From Penium margaritaceum (Eukaryota; Streptophyta; Zygnematophyceae; Desmidiales; Peniaceae), in contig SZWC01001187.1 of assembly GCA_023375785.1 (NCBI GenBank), positions 171,453 through 235,452 of the forward strand: 64,000 bases of DNA. Reading direction: 5' to 3'. Below are positions 62,521-64,000 of this stretch, one piece after another (positions within the stretch are counted from its first letter, which is position 1; the number at the start of each line of letters is the position of its first letter). The notes beneath the pieces were generated by a model, which saw only the letters and a program-made list of their open reading frames with translations, did no database searches and was not told the origin of the DNA. The position numbers and the translations under genes are program-made.

Positions 62521-62589
62521 GACACCATGCATCATACGTGGGATCAACATGTAGTTTAGGAGCCAGGCTTACCTTGAGCTAGTCGTGGA

Positions 62590-63660
62590 CTAAAGACCCG
62601 AACTTCTCCCAAATCTTTGTCGTTGTTGTCGGCGTCATTGTCCTCGTTGTCATCATCGTTGCCGTCAGAATTCTCGCTGTCAACTTCAACGTGTTGTTGT
62701 CTTTGTTTTTGTTGTTGTTTTAAACATCTTCATTGTCATTGGCATCATCTTTTGCATCGTCCTTGTCATCATCATCATTGACTGTCGTCATATTTTTCCC
62801 TTTGGTCGTCTCTATCACTATCTTCGTTGTTTACATTTCTGTCGTCATTTTCATTGCTGCTGTCAATTCCATCGCTACTGTCACAACCATTGCAACCGTG
62901 TCTTTCATCACTGCTGCTCTCATTGCCGTCGTCTTTGCTACCATCGTTGCCGCCATCAACACAGTGGCAATAATGATGAAGGAGGAAGGGGGAGAGGACG
63001 GTGAAACTTGAATGCATGAATGCATGGTAGCTTACGTGCATGTTTGTATACTTCTATGTATCCATGTGTTTGAGCTTCTATGTATGCCTAAGTTGTCATC
63101 GTTGTCATTGTCGTCAAGGAGAAATTGTCATCGTCCTCATCAGCACCATTGTCATCATCATTGTGGTAGTCGTCATCGTTTTCTTCCATGTCATCATCGT
63201 TGTTGTAGAAATCTGTGTCTTTGTTGACAAACTTGTTTTGGTCATCCTCATCGTCATCGTCGACATAGTTGCTGCTGTCATCTTTGTCTTTGTGGTCATC
63301 GTCATCATTGTTATCGAACACCTGCCATCATCGTTATTTCTGTTGTCGTCATTGTCGTAGTCGTCATCGTCATCGTCGTCGTCTTTTTTGTTTTGATCAT
63401 CAACCTGCCGTTGTTTTCATCATCATCATCATTATTATTTTTTTCATGATCATTGTCAACCTATCTTCTTCAATGTTTTCTTTGCCGTGGTCGTTGCATA
63501 TGCCATCATTGTCATTGTCGTTCTTGATTGTTGACATGCCATCATCGACATTGTCCTCATCACTTTCATGGACAACCTGCTATTGTCGCCATTGTCATCG
63601 TCATCGTTGTTGTTGTTGTTGTGATCGCCAACCTGCCCTAGTGGTCATCATCAACTTGTT
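62590..63660. repeat. (GTC/ATC/GTT)n triplet tract
   Basis: About 1 kb rich in TCATCATCGTTGTCGTC-type triplets, translating to Val/Ile runs or, on the minus strand, Asp/Asn runs. It is interrupted at about 62985-63090 by ordinary sequence. No gene. Confidence 0.8.
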
Positions 63661-64000
63661 GTTGAACCTCTATGCGGTGGGGGGGAGGGAGGAGTGGGAA
63701 GAGGAGTTCTTTTCAAGAGTAGCATGCATGTAACCTTGAATACATGTTTGGAAATATGTGTGTTGGTAGAATTCTGTTTCAGTCTGATGACAAGTGTCGG
63801 TGCATGTTTCAATTGTCCATGCAGGAGGATCATGGCAGCATCCCTCGTTGAGGCCACTTCATATAGGATTTTCATCCCAAGAAGAAGATTACATTTCAAA
63901 AAAAGAACAATTGTGCACGTTGTGAAGTGACTGGCGGTCATTTGACCAGTGTCTTGTTGTCTGAGATGGAATTTGCGGTGAAGTCGTAAGTGGAGCAGAG
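63661..64000. other. Unassigned right edge
   Basis: Short open frames on both strands; no recognised product. A feature could continue past the window end. Confidence 0.5.

Noticed and set aside
61055-62554. Long Pro-rich (499 codons), Leu-rich, Arg-rich and Glu/Asp-rich ORFs
   Set aside because: All frames of a TCC-type repeat lack stops; composition follows the repeat and there is no domain.

Overview
This is a piece of a large, repeat-rich eukaryotic nuclear genome. I infer a streptophyte (a charophyte alga such as Chara, or a land plant). The reasons are plant-style Ty1/copia retrotransposons, primer sites complementary to a plant-type initiator tRNA-Met, and one exon resembling the C-terminus of a plant Nudix hydrolase. 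The species guess is weak. I see no prokaryotic features, rRNA, tRNA gene or CRISPR.

Layout. 1-8.5 kb is mostly unique or low-complexity DNA. It holds the Nudix-like exon (3369-3554, minus) and four copies of an unusual hairpin repeat (4684-6110). 8.5-21.4 kb holds two tail-to-tail copia fossils of one family: A (plus) and B (minus). 21.4-28.9 kb holds a microsatellite, a very decayed third copia family (C) and a TG tract with an assembly gap. 28.9-34.6 kb is copia D1. 34.6-38.4 kb is spacer with a striking 60-bp dyad-symmetric tandem array (about 37.4-38.2 kb).

38.4-53.6 kb is a three-level nest. Copia E1 (target duplication CCTGT) contains copia D2 (target duplication TCTTT). D2 carries in its 3' LTR a 3.6-kb LTR element, F, with no recognisable pol but one long unfamiliar ORF. 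LTR divergence counted by eye falls in the order the nesting requires: E1 about 8%, D2 about 7%, F about 5%. 54.9-60.6 kb is the youngest and best preserved element, E2 (LTRs about 3% apart, target duplication ATTTC). 60.6-64 kb is spacer followed by long polypyrimidine and triplet-phased low-complexity DNA.

Main leads: the 60-bp dyad array; the hairpin repeat with compensating base changes; element F with its repeat-bearing ORF; half-tRNA priming sites in families D and E beside ordinary tRNA-end priming in A/B and F; LTR stem-loops that covary between copies; and two single-N joins with exact flanking duplications (244 and 258 nt), which look like assembly artefacts.
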